From Planococcus halotolerans (GTDB taxonomy: Bacteria > Bacillota > Bacilli > Bacillales_A > Planococcaceae), in NCBI RefSeq assembly GCF_003289955.1, contig NZ_QLZR01000002.1:620001-684000 (forward strand): a stretch of DNA of 64,000 bases. The letters are read 5' to 3'. Position 1 is the first letter of the stretch. Every line of letters starts with the position of its first letter. A model generated the notes under the pieces. That model made no database searches and was not told where the DNA came from. It saw nothing but the letters and a program-made list of their open reading frames with translations. The position numbers and the translations under genes were made by a program. This document shows, one piece after another, positions 1 through 8,109 of this stretch.

Positions 1-626
1 TCATAGGTCGGCCCGAATGGAACGATTACATCCTGTTCCCCGTGCCAGAAAAACAACGGGCGCTCTTTGAAAGCAGCCATTTTTTTCGTTCCATCGAACT
101 GTCCAAGTGTCCCGAGCATATTGGCGCGCTCTTCTTCCGTAATCGGCAAAGCGAAACCGCGTGATTCAAATTGGGACATCTGTGCTTTTGCCAGCTCGAC
201 ATAATTTGCTGCTCCCATCATAATAGCAGCTGCCGGTATCCATGGATATACTGTCAAAGCCCCGAGAGTTGTAATCCCTCCCATAGAAGTCCCTGCCAAA
301 GCAGGTTCTCCTTCCACCAATTGTTTTTCTTTCGCAATTTTATGTATCAGCCCTACTTCTTCTATAGAAGTCAAAACAATTTCCCAAAACCTTAAACTCA
401 GCTGAATTGCATCCTGGCCTTCTTCCCTTTCGCCATGAAGATGGGCATCAGGCAATAAAACACGGATGCCTTTATCCGCCAGCTGGTAAGCATAATGGAG
501 ATTATGTTCTTTTGCACTCATATGGCCATGTAAAAAAATGACCGTTGGAAGCTCTTTCTCTGCAGCATCGTCCGGAGTGACATGCAGCAACGGAATGCCT
601 TCCCATATTTCCTGAATAATTTTCAC
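1..626 (-). CDS. yitV: Alpha/beta hydrolase (YitV-like esterase), 3' end cut by window
   Basis: About 208 N-terminal residues of a cytoplasmic serine esterase of the alpha/beta hydrolase fold are visible; the C-terminus lies outside the window. An oxyanion-type HGH sits at residues 33-35, the nucleophile elbow is GTSMGG (Ser about 114), and HGEQD near residue 198 probably carries the acid. The start is GTG, preceded by AAAAAGGAGG at good spacing; no ATG fits. It is divergent from the HAD phosphatase at 790, as with yitV/yitU of B. subtilis. The family is well supported; the substrate is unknown. Confidence 0.75.
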   Translation of the reverse strand, partial: MKIIQEIWEGIPLLHVTPDDAAEKELPTVIFLHGHMSAKEHNLHYAYQLADKGIRVLLPDAHLHGEREEGQDAIQLSLRFWEIVLTSIEEVGLIHKIAKEKQLVEGEPALAGTSMGGITTLGALTVYPWIPAAAIMMGAANYVELAKAQMSQFESRGFALPITEEERANMLGTLGQFDGTKKMAAFKERPLFFWHGEQDVIVPFGPTY

Positions 627-789
627 TTGCCGCTTACCTCCTTTTTGTTTAATCCTACCAATATTCGACCTTTTTTTCATATAATACGTATCTATTTACA
701 AATTTATTGAATTGCTTGAACTCAAGATTTTTTGACTAACCCTTCTCATTATCGCTAAACTGTATATATATAGAAAGGAGCCGTTTTAC

Positions 790-1599
790 ATGAAACAGCA
801 TTTGATCGTTCTCGACTTGGACGGAACTTTATTGACAGATCAAAAAGTCATTTCCGAAAAAACAAAAAAAACGCTGGCCAAAGCGATGGAACAGGGCCAT
901 CAAGTAATGATTGCAACCGGCCGCCCTTATCGTTCCAGTGAACCGTATTATAAAGAATTGGGCTTGAAAACCCCAATCGTCAATTTTAATGGCGCGTTTG
1001 TTCATCACCCACTCGATAACAGCTGGGGAAGATTCCATACACCGATTGGTTTGGAAATAGTCCACGAAGTGGTAGAGTCGATGCATGATTTTAATTTCCA
1101 TAATATTGTCGCCGAAGTATTGGATGATGTCTATGTCCATCATCACGATGAGAAGCTGATGGATATCTTTAAGTTCGGAAATCCTTATATCACAACAGGA
1201 GATTTGCGTAGTTACTTGAAAGTCGACCCTACATCGATGCTAATCCATGCGCCTTTCGAAAAAGTTGGTGAGATTCATGACCACTTGAATCAGGTGCATG
1301 CTGAAGTTATTGACCACAGGAGATGGGGTGCCCCGTGGCACGTTATCGAAATTGTGAAAAGCGGCCTCAGCAAAGCTGTGGGCCTTGACCAGGTTTCCAA
1401 ATCACTGGGCATTGCAAAAGAAAACATCATTGCTTTCGGCGATGAAGACAACGATCTCGAGATGATCGACTTTGCAGGAGTCGGTGTAGCGATGGGAAAT
1501 GCCATTGCACCATTAAAAAATATAGCCAACGAAATCACTTTGAGCAATAATGAAGATGGAATAGCAGAATTATTGATTGACCGCTTACATTTAAAATAA
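790..1599 (+). CDS. yitU: Cof-type HAD phosphatase (YitU-like)
   Basis: A 269-residue cytoplasmic phosphatase of the HAD superfamily, Cof/type IIB subfamily. Motif I is DLDGT at residues 9-13, with the nucleophilic and acid/base aspartates. Motif IV is GDEDNDLEM at about 217-225, which binds magnesium. The long insert between them is the C2 cap. B. subtilis YitU is one of the phosphatases that dephosphorylate the riboflavin precursor 5-amino-6-(5-phosphoribitylamino)uracil; that role here is by homology only. The ATG has AGAAAGGAG upstream. A DegV gene follows 16 bp downstream, so the two are probably cotranscribed. Confidence 0.8.
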   Translation: MKQHLIVLDLDGTLLTDQKVISEKTKKTLAKAMEQGHQVMIATGRPYRSSEPYYKELGLKTPIVNFNGAFVHHPLDNSWGRFHTPIGLEIVHEVVESMHDFNFHNIVAEVLDDVYVHHHDEKLMDIFKFGNPYITTGDLRSYLKVDPTSMLIHAPFEKVGEIHDHLNQVHAEVIDHRRWGAPWHVIEIVKSGLSKAVGLDQVSKSLGIAKENIIAFGDEDNDLEMIDFAGVGVAMGNAIAPLKNIANEITLSNNEDGIAELLIDRLHLK

Positions 1600-1615
1600 G
1601 AAATGGGGGATTGGA

Positions 1616-2470
1616 ATGAGATTATTCGCAGACAGTGCATCAGATTTGCCAAAAGAGTTTTTTGAGAAAGAAAATGTGGAATTATTTCCGCTCCGCGTCC
1701 ATATCGGCAATGAAGAGTTCGAAGATATCCGGACCATCCATTCGCTGAAAGTTTTTGATGCAATCCGTAATGATATTCGGCCAAAAACGTCGCAGGTGTC
1801 ACCGGATGAAATGTTGAATGCCTTTGAGCAATTGGCTAAAGACGGTGAAGAAGGATTTTACATCGCCTTCTCTTCCGAGTTGTCGGGTACTTATGGAACC
1901 GCCATGATGGCATCTGAGCAAATTCGTGAAGAGTATCCGGATTTGAAGCTCACAGTGCTGGATTCAAAGCTGGCTTCCCTCGGATACGGAATGCTTGTTA
2001 AAGAAGCGGTTAAACTTCGTTCACAAGGGCATCCCTTGAAAGAAATCATTGAACGCGTCCGTTTTATGGCTGAACATACAGAGTCCCTGTTCACAGTTGA
2101 AGACCTCGATTACATGGCAAAAGGCGGCCGTATCTCAAAAGGCAGCGCTTTTGTCGGCGGTCTATTGAACATCAAGCCATTGCTGCACGTGGAAAATGGG
2201 AAACTGGTGCCGATTGAAAAATTGCGCGGCCGGAAAAAAGTCATTAAACGGATTGTGGAATTAATGGAAGAACGCGGTGAACAGCTCGAAAAACAAATCA
2301 TCTCCATCAGCCACGGAGACGATGAAGAATTCGCCAATTTGATGAAAGAAGCGATCGAAGAGCAATTCCATCCAAAAAGCGTAGAAATATATATGATAGG
2401 TTCGGTTATCGCGGCCCACACAGGACCAGGTACCCTTGCGGTATTCTTTCAAAATAAATTAAATTCCTGA
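1616..2470 (+). CDS. DegV family fatty-acid-binding protein
   Basis: A 284-residue DegV-domain protein. DegV/FakB proteins bind a fatty acid and present it to the FakA kinase for phosphorylation and entry into phospholipid. The N-terminus (FADSASDLP) and the SSELSGTYG segment at about 89-97 match the ligand-binding loops. GGRISKGSAFVGG and the IKPLL segment are also family signatures. The ATG lies 8 bp after AATGGGGGA. It sits between the HAD phosphatase and the CoA-disulfide reductase on the same strand with gaps of 14-16 bp. A second DegV gene occurs at 33073-33912. No fakA is visible here. Confidence 0.8.
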   Translation: MRLFADSASDLPKEFFEKENVELFPLRVHIGNEEFEDIRTIHSLKVFDAIRNDIRPKTSQVSPDEMLNAFEQLAKDGEEGFYIAFSSELSGTYGTAMMASEQIREEYPDLKLTVLDSKLASLGYGMLVKEAVKLRSQGHPLKEIIERVRFMAEHTESLFTVEDLDYMAKGGRISKGSAFVGGLLNIKPLLHVENGKLVPIEKLRGRKKVIKRIVELMEERGEQLEKQIISISHGDDEEFANLMKEAIEEQFHPKSVEIYMIGSVIAAHTGPGTLAVFFQNKLNS

Positions 2471-2484
2471 AGAGGTGCCTTGCA

Positions 2485-3819
2485 ATGGAAAAGATTCTTA
2501 TCGTTGGAGCAGTTGGCGGCGGAGCCACAGCGGCTGGACAGCTGCGTTTTTATAACAAAGATGCTGTTATTAAGATATTTGACCGCGATTCTGTCATGTC
2601 TTATGCTGCCTGCGGTACCCCTTATGCCATCGGTGAAGTCATTGAAGATGAAGAAACCCTGCTAATGGCGGACCCTGAGCAATTCAAGGAAAAAAGGAAT
2701 ATCGAAGTCTATCTGAGACATGAAGTGATGGGCATTGACCGCGAAAAGAAAAATATCCAGGTAAAAAACCTTATGTCTGGTGAAGAGTTTCTCGAAAGTT
2801 ATGACAAACTGATTCTTTCTCCTGGAGGGACTGCTGTGGTCCCAGCGATAAAAGGCAGTGATACGGCTGATATCTTCAGCTTGCGGAGCTACAACGACAT
2901 GCTGGCCATTAAGCAATATATCGAATCGCACAATCCCCAAAGCTGCACTATATCGGGTGGCGGGTTTATTGGCCTTGAAATGGCTGAAAATATAAAAGAA
3001 CTCGGCATTGATGTACATTTGGTCCACAAATCAGATTACATCATGTCGATCCTGGATGAAGACATATCCCGGGAAATTGAAAAAGAATTATTGTTGAACG
3101 AAGTCCACTTGCAGACCAATGCATATATCACAGAAATCGATGGACGTTCACAAACGCTGTCGAACGGTGGTGTGCTGGAAACAGATTTCATCATCATGAG
3201 CGTCGGATTGGCACCCAATGTCAGCCTGGCAAAAGATGCAGAACTGGAAATCGGAGAAACAGGCGGTATCGTCACCAATGACTATATGCAGACCAATGAC
3301 CCGGATATTTATGCCATTGGTGATGCTTCGGAGAATTTCGACCTTGTCACCGGAGAACCGAAACGGGTCCCGCTTGCCTGGCCTGCACACCGCCAGGCTT
3401 ATATCGTCGCTAAGCATATAATCGGCGAACCGATTGCCAAAAAAGGCCTTCTTGGAACCTCTATAGTGAAGATTTTCAACTTGACTGCTGCAATGACCGG
3501 TTTGAATGAAAATAAATTGCGTGAGCTTGAAATCCCTTCGGTTTCCTTGATCCATAACGGCAATTCGAATGCCGGTTACTATCCGGATCACGGTAAACTG
3601 AAACTGAAAATACATTATGATCCAAATACCAGAGAAATCTTTGGCGCACAGTGCCTTGGTACAAAAGGCGTTGATAAGCGCATTGATGTCATTGCAACTG
3701 CGATGTATGCAGGCCTTACTGTCGATGACCTTCAGGCGCTTGAACTGTGCTATGCCCCGCCTTATTCTTCACCAAAGGACCCGGTGAACATGGCAGGCTA
3801 TAAAGCAGATAAAAAATAA
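2485..3819 (+). CDS. cdr: CoA-disulfide reductase
   Basis: A 444-residue FAD flavoprotein of the pyridine nucleotide-disulfide oxidoreductase family, likely reducing CoA disulfide with NAD(P)H to keep coenzyme A (the main low-molecular-weight thiol partner of bacillithiol in these bacteria) reduced. An FAD-binding Rossmann motif lies at residues 5-20. The single redox cysteine is Cys43 in SYAACGTPY, the same position as in Staphylococcus aureus Cdr. A second Rossmann motif (SGGGFIGLEM) and the FAD loop IYAIGDAS follow. The C-terminal LCYAPPYSSPKDPVNMAG supplies the dimer-contributed active-site tyrosine. The start at 2485 is favoured by AGAGGTG upstream. It ends the three-gene operon, with a terminator immediately after. 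Confidence 0.87.
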   Translation: MEKILIVGAVGGGATAAGQLRFYNKDAVIKIFDRDSVMSYAACGTPYAIGEVIEDEETLLMADPEQFKEKRNIEVYLRHEVMGIDREKKNIQVKNLMSGEEFLESYDKLILSPGGTAVVPAIKGSDTADIFSLRSYNDMLAIKQYIESHNPQSCTISGGGFIGLEMAENIKELGIDVHLVHKSDYIMSILDEDISREIEKELLLNEVHLQTNAYITEIDGRSQTLSNGGVLETDFIIMSVGLAPNVSLAKDAELEIGETGGIVTNDYMQTNDPDIYAIGDASENFDLVTGEPKRVPLAWPAHRQAYIVAKHIIGEPIAKKGLLGTSIVKIFNLTAAMTGLNENKLRELEIPSVSLIHNGNSNAGYYPDHGKLKLKIHYDPNTREIFGAQCLGTKGVDKRIDVIATAMYAGLTVDDLQALELCYAPPYSSPKDPVNMAGYKADKK

Positions 3820-3825
3820 AGACAT

Positions 3826-3864
3826 AAAAACGGCAAAGAATAGGATATATTCTTTGCCGTTTTT
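3826..3864. terminator. Bidirectional rho-independent terminator
   Basis: A 16-bp perfect stem (AAAAACGGCAAAGAAT and its complement) with a short loop. It lies between the convergent CoA-disulfide reductase and amylase-like genes and has A- and T-tracts on both sides. Confidence 0.9.
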
Positions 3865-3881
3865 AATATATCTAATTTTAA

Positions 3882-5345
3882 TCACTGTCTATTTTCGTTT
3901 TGTGATTTGGCGGCTTCATCAGCTTTACGCTGACGCCCTTTTCTCCATACAACCCAAAGGAAAATCATGAAGACAACATAAAGAATTATCAAAGCTGCTA
4001 TATAGGCTTTATTGAATCCACGTTCGTCAATGACATGGAAAGTCTCGGCAATTTCGCGGTCAAGCGTAATTTTGTAATCGCCATTCGCTTCCTGTCGGAC
4101 AATGTCATTTTCAAACAATCCCTGCAGCTGCTTGTCACTTCCAATTTCTTCAACGGACAATGAGAAATTTCTGGTGCTTGAAGAGTTATTGATGGCAACG
4201 ATCCATGTTTCCTCATCGTTTGACCTTTTGTAAATCAGCCAGCCATCCTCTTCATGAAGAACTTCCAAATCACCTGTGCGCAATGCTTCTGAAGAGTTGC
4301 GCAGGGAATTCAAATTGTTGATATGATCGATTAATTCCTTTTCAACGGCCATATTCAGCAATTGGTGGGACTCGGGCAAGGTTTCCCCATTCATGGCAAC
4401 TTCCGAGCCATACTGGACTACCGGAATTCCAGGCATTGTCAGTAATTGCGTAAACAATAAACGCATGCGGGTCGGAGGAAACCCTTGTGCACTGACAATA
4501 TCCGAGGTGACGCGTGAACTTCGCAGGGAATCAGCCTGAATCAATTTCCCTTCGGCATTTTCCATCAGCTCGGGCAGACCGGATGTATCCTGGTCAAAGT
4601 TCTTATAACTGCTTCGCAGCGTTTCCTCTACCCCAGGCAACACAACTGCATCAAGGCCCTCAACCGGTTCCATTTCTGCGTCACTGATCAGGTAAATATC
4701 ACGTATTTCCTTAATTTCTTGTGAGAAACGATCGATAAAGGCAGGGTCCAATTTTTCTGTTTCCTGGAGCCTTAATCCATCTATTTCATATTGTTGGATA
4801 AAGCCGCTGACGACTTCGATCAAAGCGTCCTGAGCAACAGGATTTGCTGTATCCAAAGCGAAAGTCCCGTCTTCATTTTCAGTGAACCACTCAGGATTAT
4901 CGATTACCCAGAAATGCTGGCTGCTTATCTGCTGTGTCGGGATATCGATCATCAACTTCATATCATTATCATGGACAGTTTCCACTAATTCAGTGAATTC
5001 TTCTTCTGTCCCAAAATGCCGCTCAAATTGAGTATAATCCACTACTTCCTTGCCATCATATGTAGCTGAAGCAAAAACCGGCCCTATCGATAACACCGTA
5101 AAGCCCATCTCTTTAATATGCAAAATTTCACTTGTCAGTCCTGCAAAATCACCGCCATTGAATGCCGACTGATCTGTAGCAATTACATCGTAATCATTAG
5201 AAACCAGCTTATTGAAATATCGGTCAACCAGAACATCGTATATACTTTCATCTTTCAGCTCTCTTGTTTCATCAGCTGATGCAGGAGCGGCCAAGCTCAG
5301 CAGCAGCATCGCACTCAAGATGCCGGAAATCCATTTTGCTTTCAA
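3882..5345 (-). CDS. Membrane-anchored GH13 alpha-amylase homologue, catalytically degenerate
   Basis: A 487-residue secreted protein with a signal peptide (residues 1-23, ending ASA), a GH13 (beta/alpha)8 barrel, a beta-domain, and one C-terminal membrane segment (about 447-467) followed by a basic cytoplasmic tail. Barrel landmarks are clear: DVLVDRYFN, FNGGDF, MGFTVLSIGPVF, TMPGIPVVQYGSE. The catalytic regions are not intact. Region I reads DIPTQQ instead of DxxxNH. Region II reads GLRLQ, with Gln194 replacing the nucleophilic Asp. The NHD of region IV is absent. It is probably a non-hydrolytic glycan-binding or scaffold protein. TTG at 5345 is the start because GAAGGAGG lies 8 bp upstream; the in-frame ATG 13 codons earlier overlaps that site and spoils the signal peptide. 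Confidence 0.75.
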   Translation of the reverse strand: MKAKWISGILSAMLLLSLAAPASADETRELKDESIYDVLVDRYFNKLVSNDYDVIATDQSAFNGGDFAGLTSEILHIKEMGFTVLSIGPVFASATYDGKEVVDYTQFERHFGTEEEFTELVETVHDNDMKLMIDIPTQQISSQHFWVIDNPEWFTENEDGTFALDTANPVAQDALIEVVSGFIQQYEIDGLRLQETEKLDPAFIDRFSQEIKEIRDIYLISDAEMEPVEGLDAVVLPGVEETLRSSYKNFDQDTSGLPELMENAEGKLIQADSLRSSRVTSDIVSAQGFPPTRMRLLFTQLLTMPGIPVVQYGSEVAMNGETLPESHQLLNMAVEKELIDHINNLNSLRNSSEALRTGDLEVLHEEDGWLIYKRSNDEETWIVAINNSSSTRNFSLSVEEIGSDKQLQGLFENDIVRQEANGDYKITLDREIAETFHVIDERGFNKAYIAALIILYVVFMIFLWVVWRKGRQRKADEAAKSQNENRQ

Positions 5346-5495
5346 TCCTGTATCCTCCTTCAATGAGGGTTTATTGCTTACCACTCGGTCTATTTTAACA
5401 AACTCCAGACCTGCCTGCTATTTAAAGATGGATTAAAGCCTCTAACCTCCTGCCAGTTTCGTCTAAACTGTGAATACAAAGGCAAAAACAGCCAT

Positions 5496-5530
5496 AAAAA
5501 AAGGATGCCCCGAGGACATCCACTTTTTTC
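5496..5530 (-). terminator. Rho-independent terminator
   Basis: A hairpin GGATG-CC...GG-CATCC followed on the minus strand by a run of T. It ends the yisL transcript. Confidence 0.75.
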
Positions 5531-5534
5531 ATTA

Positions 5535-5909
5535 TTAAGCCAGGAAATTAAAGCCGATCGGCAATTTAAAGCCGTAGAACATTGTTATAACTAGGAATAC
5601 TGCAAACAGGATCCAGAACAAAGTCACGGATTTTCCTTTCTTGCCGCGGACCAATACCATCTCCATCATACCGATGGTCAGTAAACCGAACAGGAACTTG
5701 AGTCCGTACTGCATGGCATCATACGAAGAATGGGCGATAAACAGCGTCAATCCGGTAATGATGACCAGAATGTAGAATAAGCGCAGCACCATATGGATAA
5801 TCTTGCGGCCTTTGCTTTCAGGAGCCATAAATGCCGCTATTACAAACAGCAGAATTGCAATGACCCAAGTCGTGATGTGTAAATGCGTAGTGTCAGTTAA
5901 AAATTCCAA
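5535..5909 (-). CDS. yisL: UPF0344 membrane protein YisL
   Basis: A 124-residue integral membrane protein with four hydrophobic segments and no known activity. Length and sequence (FIAHSSYDAMQYGLKFL, VLVRGKKGKS) match the UPF0344/DUF1516 family, of which B. subtilis YisL is a member. The start is TTG, with AGAGGTGA a few bases upstream. The yisK homologue lies upstream on the same strand (70 bp), as in B. subtilis. A terminator follows directly. Confidence 0.8.
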   Translation of the reverse strand: MEFLTDTTHLHITTWVIAILLFVIAAFMAPESKGRKIIHMVLRLFYILVIITGLTLFIAHSSYDAMQYGLKFLFGLLTIGMMEMVLVRGKKGKSVTLFWILFAVFLVITMFYGFKLPIGFNFLA

Positions 5910-5978
5910 ATCGTCACCTCTTTTGATATAGTTCTATTCCAGTCTACCATAACTTACTATCCAGGTAGCAGGCAGGTA

Positions 5979-6878
5979 CTATGACAAATGTGTGACGAGA
6001 GTGCCAATCGATTCGATCGATACTTTTACCGTATCTCCGGCTTTCAGGAATTTTGGCGGGTTGAATCCTTTTCCTACACCAGCTGGAGTACCAGTTAAAA
6101 TTACATCTCCCGGTTCAAGCGGTGTATATTTGGAAATTTCCGAGATAAGGTCGTCCACTCGGCGAATCATATCTTTTGTATTGCCGTTTTGGCGTATTTC
6201 TTCGTTTACTTTTGTGACAATCGACAGGTTCTGTGCCTGAGGGATTTCATCTTTCGTTACGATGTATGGGCCCATTGGACAAGATTTCTCTAGGCTTTTA
6301 CCAAGAAAATACTGCTGGTGTTTTGACTGAAGATCGCGTGCTGTCAGATCGTTGGCAATCGTATATCCGAAAACATGGTCATAAGCCATCCGTTTCGGAA
6401 TGGAACTGCCCCCTTTCCCAATTATAACTGCAAGCTCTCCTTCATAATCAAAGGAATCTGTCAGCTCGCTGTGAACCGGTACTGTGGCGTCATCGCCAGT
6501 AATCGATGCAGGGGATTTTGTAAAGACGACAAGATCTACAGGCGCATCCCCGCCCATTTCTTTGGCATGTTCAGAATAATTTCTTCCAATGCAAATTACA
6601 TTTTTCGGAGTTCTTGGAACTGGTGCCAGCCACTCGATATCCGAAAAAGAGTGTTTGTAATCATCGGGATTTTCCGAATGGGCTGCAGCATCCGCCAGTT
6701 TGCGGATTTGCTCAACAAATTCTACTCCCTGTGATAATCCTTCAATCAGCTGTGCCGGAAAAAACGGAAGAACCCCTAATTCATTCTGGATTTTTAAAAC
6801 GTCCCAAACGGCTTCTTCTTTTTTCACTTTCGGTCCAAACGCTTCTTTTCCTTCATAGCGAAATGATAACAGCTTCAT
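5979..6878 (-). CDS. yisK: Fumarylacetoacetate hydrolase-family protein (YisK-like)
   Basis: A 299-residue FAH-fold enzyme that uses a divalent metal to cleave or decarboxylate beta-keto acids. The FAH domain occupies about residues 90-299: ICIGRNYSEHAKEMG, the metal-binding FDYEGELAVIIG and the ligand aspartate in NDLTARDLQ, plus GTPAGVG near the end. B. subtilis YisK is an oxaloacetate decarboxylase that associates with Mbl filaments; whether this one shares that is inferred from synteny with yisL. The ATG has AAGGAGT upstream. A reaction such as oxaloacetate decarboxylation is likelier than tyrosine degradation, as no homogentisate genes are present. Confidence 0.8.
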   Translation of the reverse strand: MKLLSFRYEGKEAFGPKVKKEEAVWDVLKIQNELGVLPFFPAQLIEGLSQGVEFVEQIRKLADAAAHSENPDDYKHSFSDIEWLAPVPRTPKNVICIGRNYSEHAKEMGGDAPVDLVVFTKSPASITGDDATVPVHSELTDSFDYEGELAVIIGKGGSSIPKRMAYDHVFGYTIANDLTARDLQSKHQQYFLGKSLEKSCPMGPYIVTKDEIPQAQNLSIVTKVNEEIRQNGNTKDMIRRVDDLISEISKYTPLEPGDVILTGTPAGVGKGFNPPKFLKAGDTVKVSIESIGTLVTHLS

Positions 6879-6920
6879 TTAGTAAACACTCCTTTTCTTT
6901 GGTTCCATTAATTATACACA

Positions 6921-8099
6921 TTAATTATTGGATTTGTTGCTTTTTTCAAAATTTAATCCATACGTAATCTTTCGCCATATCATTTCCAGCGGCCCCTGGC
7001 TGAACTTCGTCAACCAGATTTCAGCAAATATCATTTGAACCGCGAAGATGCCGAGCGCCATCAAAGTTCCGGTCAAAAGGCTGACCTGTCCATATAGGCC
7101 CAAGCCATACGAATAAAAGATTGTTGTTGCTATGATGGACTGTGTGATGTAAGTAGTCAATGACATTCTGCCCACTTTGGACAATGGGCGAAGCAGCCTG
7201 GCCACATTGGCATTCTGGACAATAAGCGTTATAACAGCAGCATAACTTACTGCAAGCAACGGCCCTCCGAAAATCTCCTGCAAATAAGTCATCGCAATAT
7301 TAGTTTCAAAGATATAAGGTGCAAGTTTCAGCAAAAGCCCTGCTAAAAATCCTCCTGCTGCAAGACCCAGCCAAACTTTCTTCAATTCTTTTGTGCGTTC
7401 GATCAACCGCCATTTGGCTACAGCTGCCCCCACCATGGTAAATGGCAGGATAGTGACGACCAGAATGATATAATTCAATGGGTTATTCCCATACATCCAG
7501 TCATCAAAACGCTGTCTGAAAATCTCTGCAAAGGACCCTCCGCCATATGCTGCAATCGAATTCTGCACTTCCTGGATACCGACATAAAAACTAGAATCCA
7601 GTGCCACAGCAGCAAACATTACAATAAGCAATAAAGTCTGCGGAATCACATAAATGATGATGCCCAGCCACAATAACCATTTTGACTCAAGTCGCATCAT
7701 TCCGATGAGCAAAAAGCCCATAATCGCATACGTAATCAGGATGTCCCCATACCAGATAAGGAATGCATGCAGAATCCCGAAAACCAATAGCACTGCCAAG
7801 CGTTTTACAGCCAGTGGAGCAAAAGCTTTTTTTCTTGCTTCCGCTCTCAAAAATTGTATTCCTAACCCATAGCCGAAAAGCATGGCAAATAACGGATAAA
7901 AGCTTGCCTGGATAAAAATATCAAGAAACGTAAAAGTTTGCGGATCACCAGGAGCGTCAAACCACGTATAAGGGTCTATATAGTAAAGCGGCGAATGGAA
8001 AGCAAGCATATTGATAAGCAGGATGCCTAACAAGGCAAATCCCCTCATCAAATCAATCGCTTCCACCCGTTCATCCAAAGCAACCGGTTGTAATTTCAC
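6921..8099 (-). CDS. DUF418 family polytopic membrane protein (YeiB-like)
   Basis: A 392-residue membrane protein with about ten hydrophobic segments. The N-terminal motif RVEAIDLMRGFALLGILLINM and the C-terminal GPLEMIWRKITYG are typical of the YeiB/DUF418 family, distantly related to acyltransferase-3 proteins. The function is unknown; nucleotide-sugar or lipid acyl transfer is only a guess. The GTG start is supported by AGGGGG six bases upstream. It follows addA by 10 bp and may share its transcript. Confidence 0.75.
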   Translation of the reverse strand: MKLQPVALDERVEAIDLMRGFALLGILLINMLAFHSPLYYIDPYTWFDAPGDPQTFTFLDIFIQASFYPLFAMLFGYGLGIQFLRAEARKKAFAPLAVKRLAVLLVFGILHAFLIWYGDILITYAIMGFLLIGMMRLESKWLLWLGIIIYVIPQTLLLIVMFAAVALDSSFYVGIQEVQNSIAAYGGGSFAEIFRQRFDDWMYGNNPLNYIILVVTILPFTMVGAAVAKWRLIERTKELKKVWLGLAAGGFLAGLLLKLAPYIFETNIAMTYLQEIFGGPLLAVSYAAVITLIVQNANVARLLRPLSKVGRMSLTTYITQSIIATTIFYSYGLGLYGQVSLLTGTLMALGIFAVQMIFAEIWLTKFSQGPLEMIWRKITYGLNFEKSNKSNN

Positions 8100-8109
8100 A
8101 AAAATCCCC

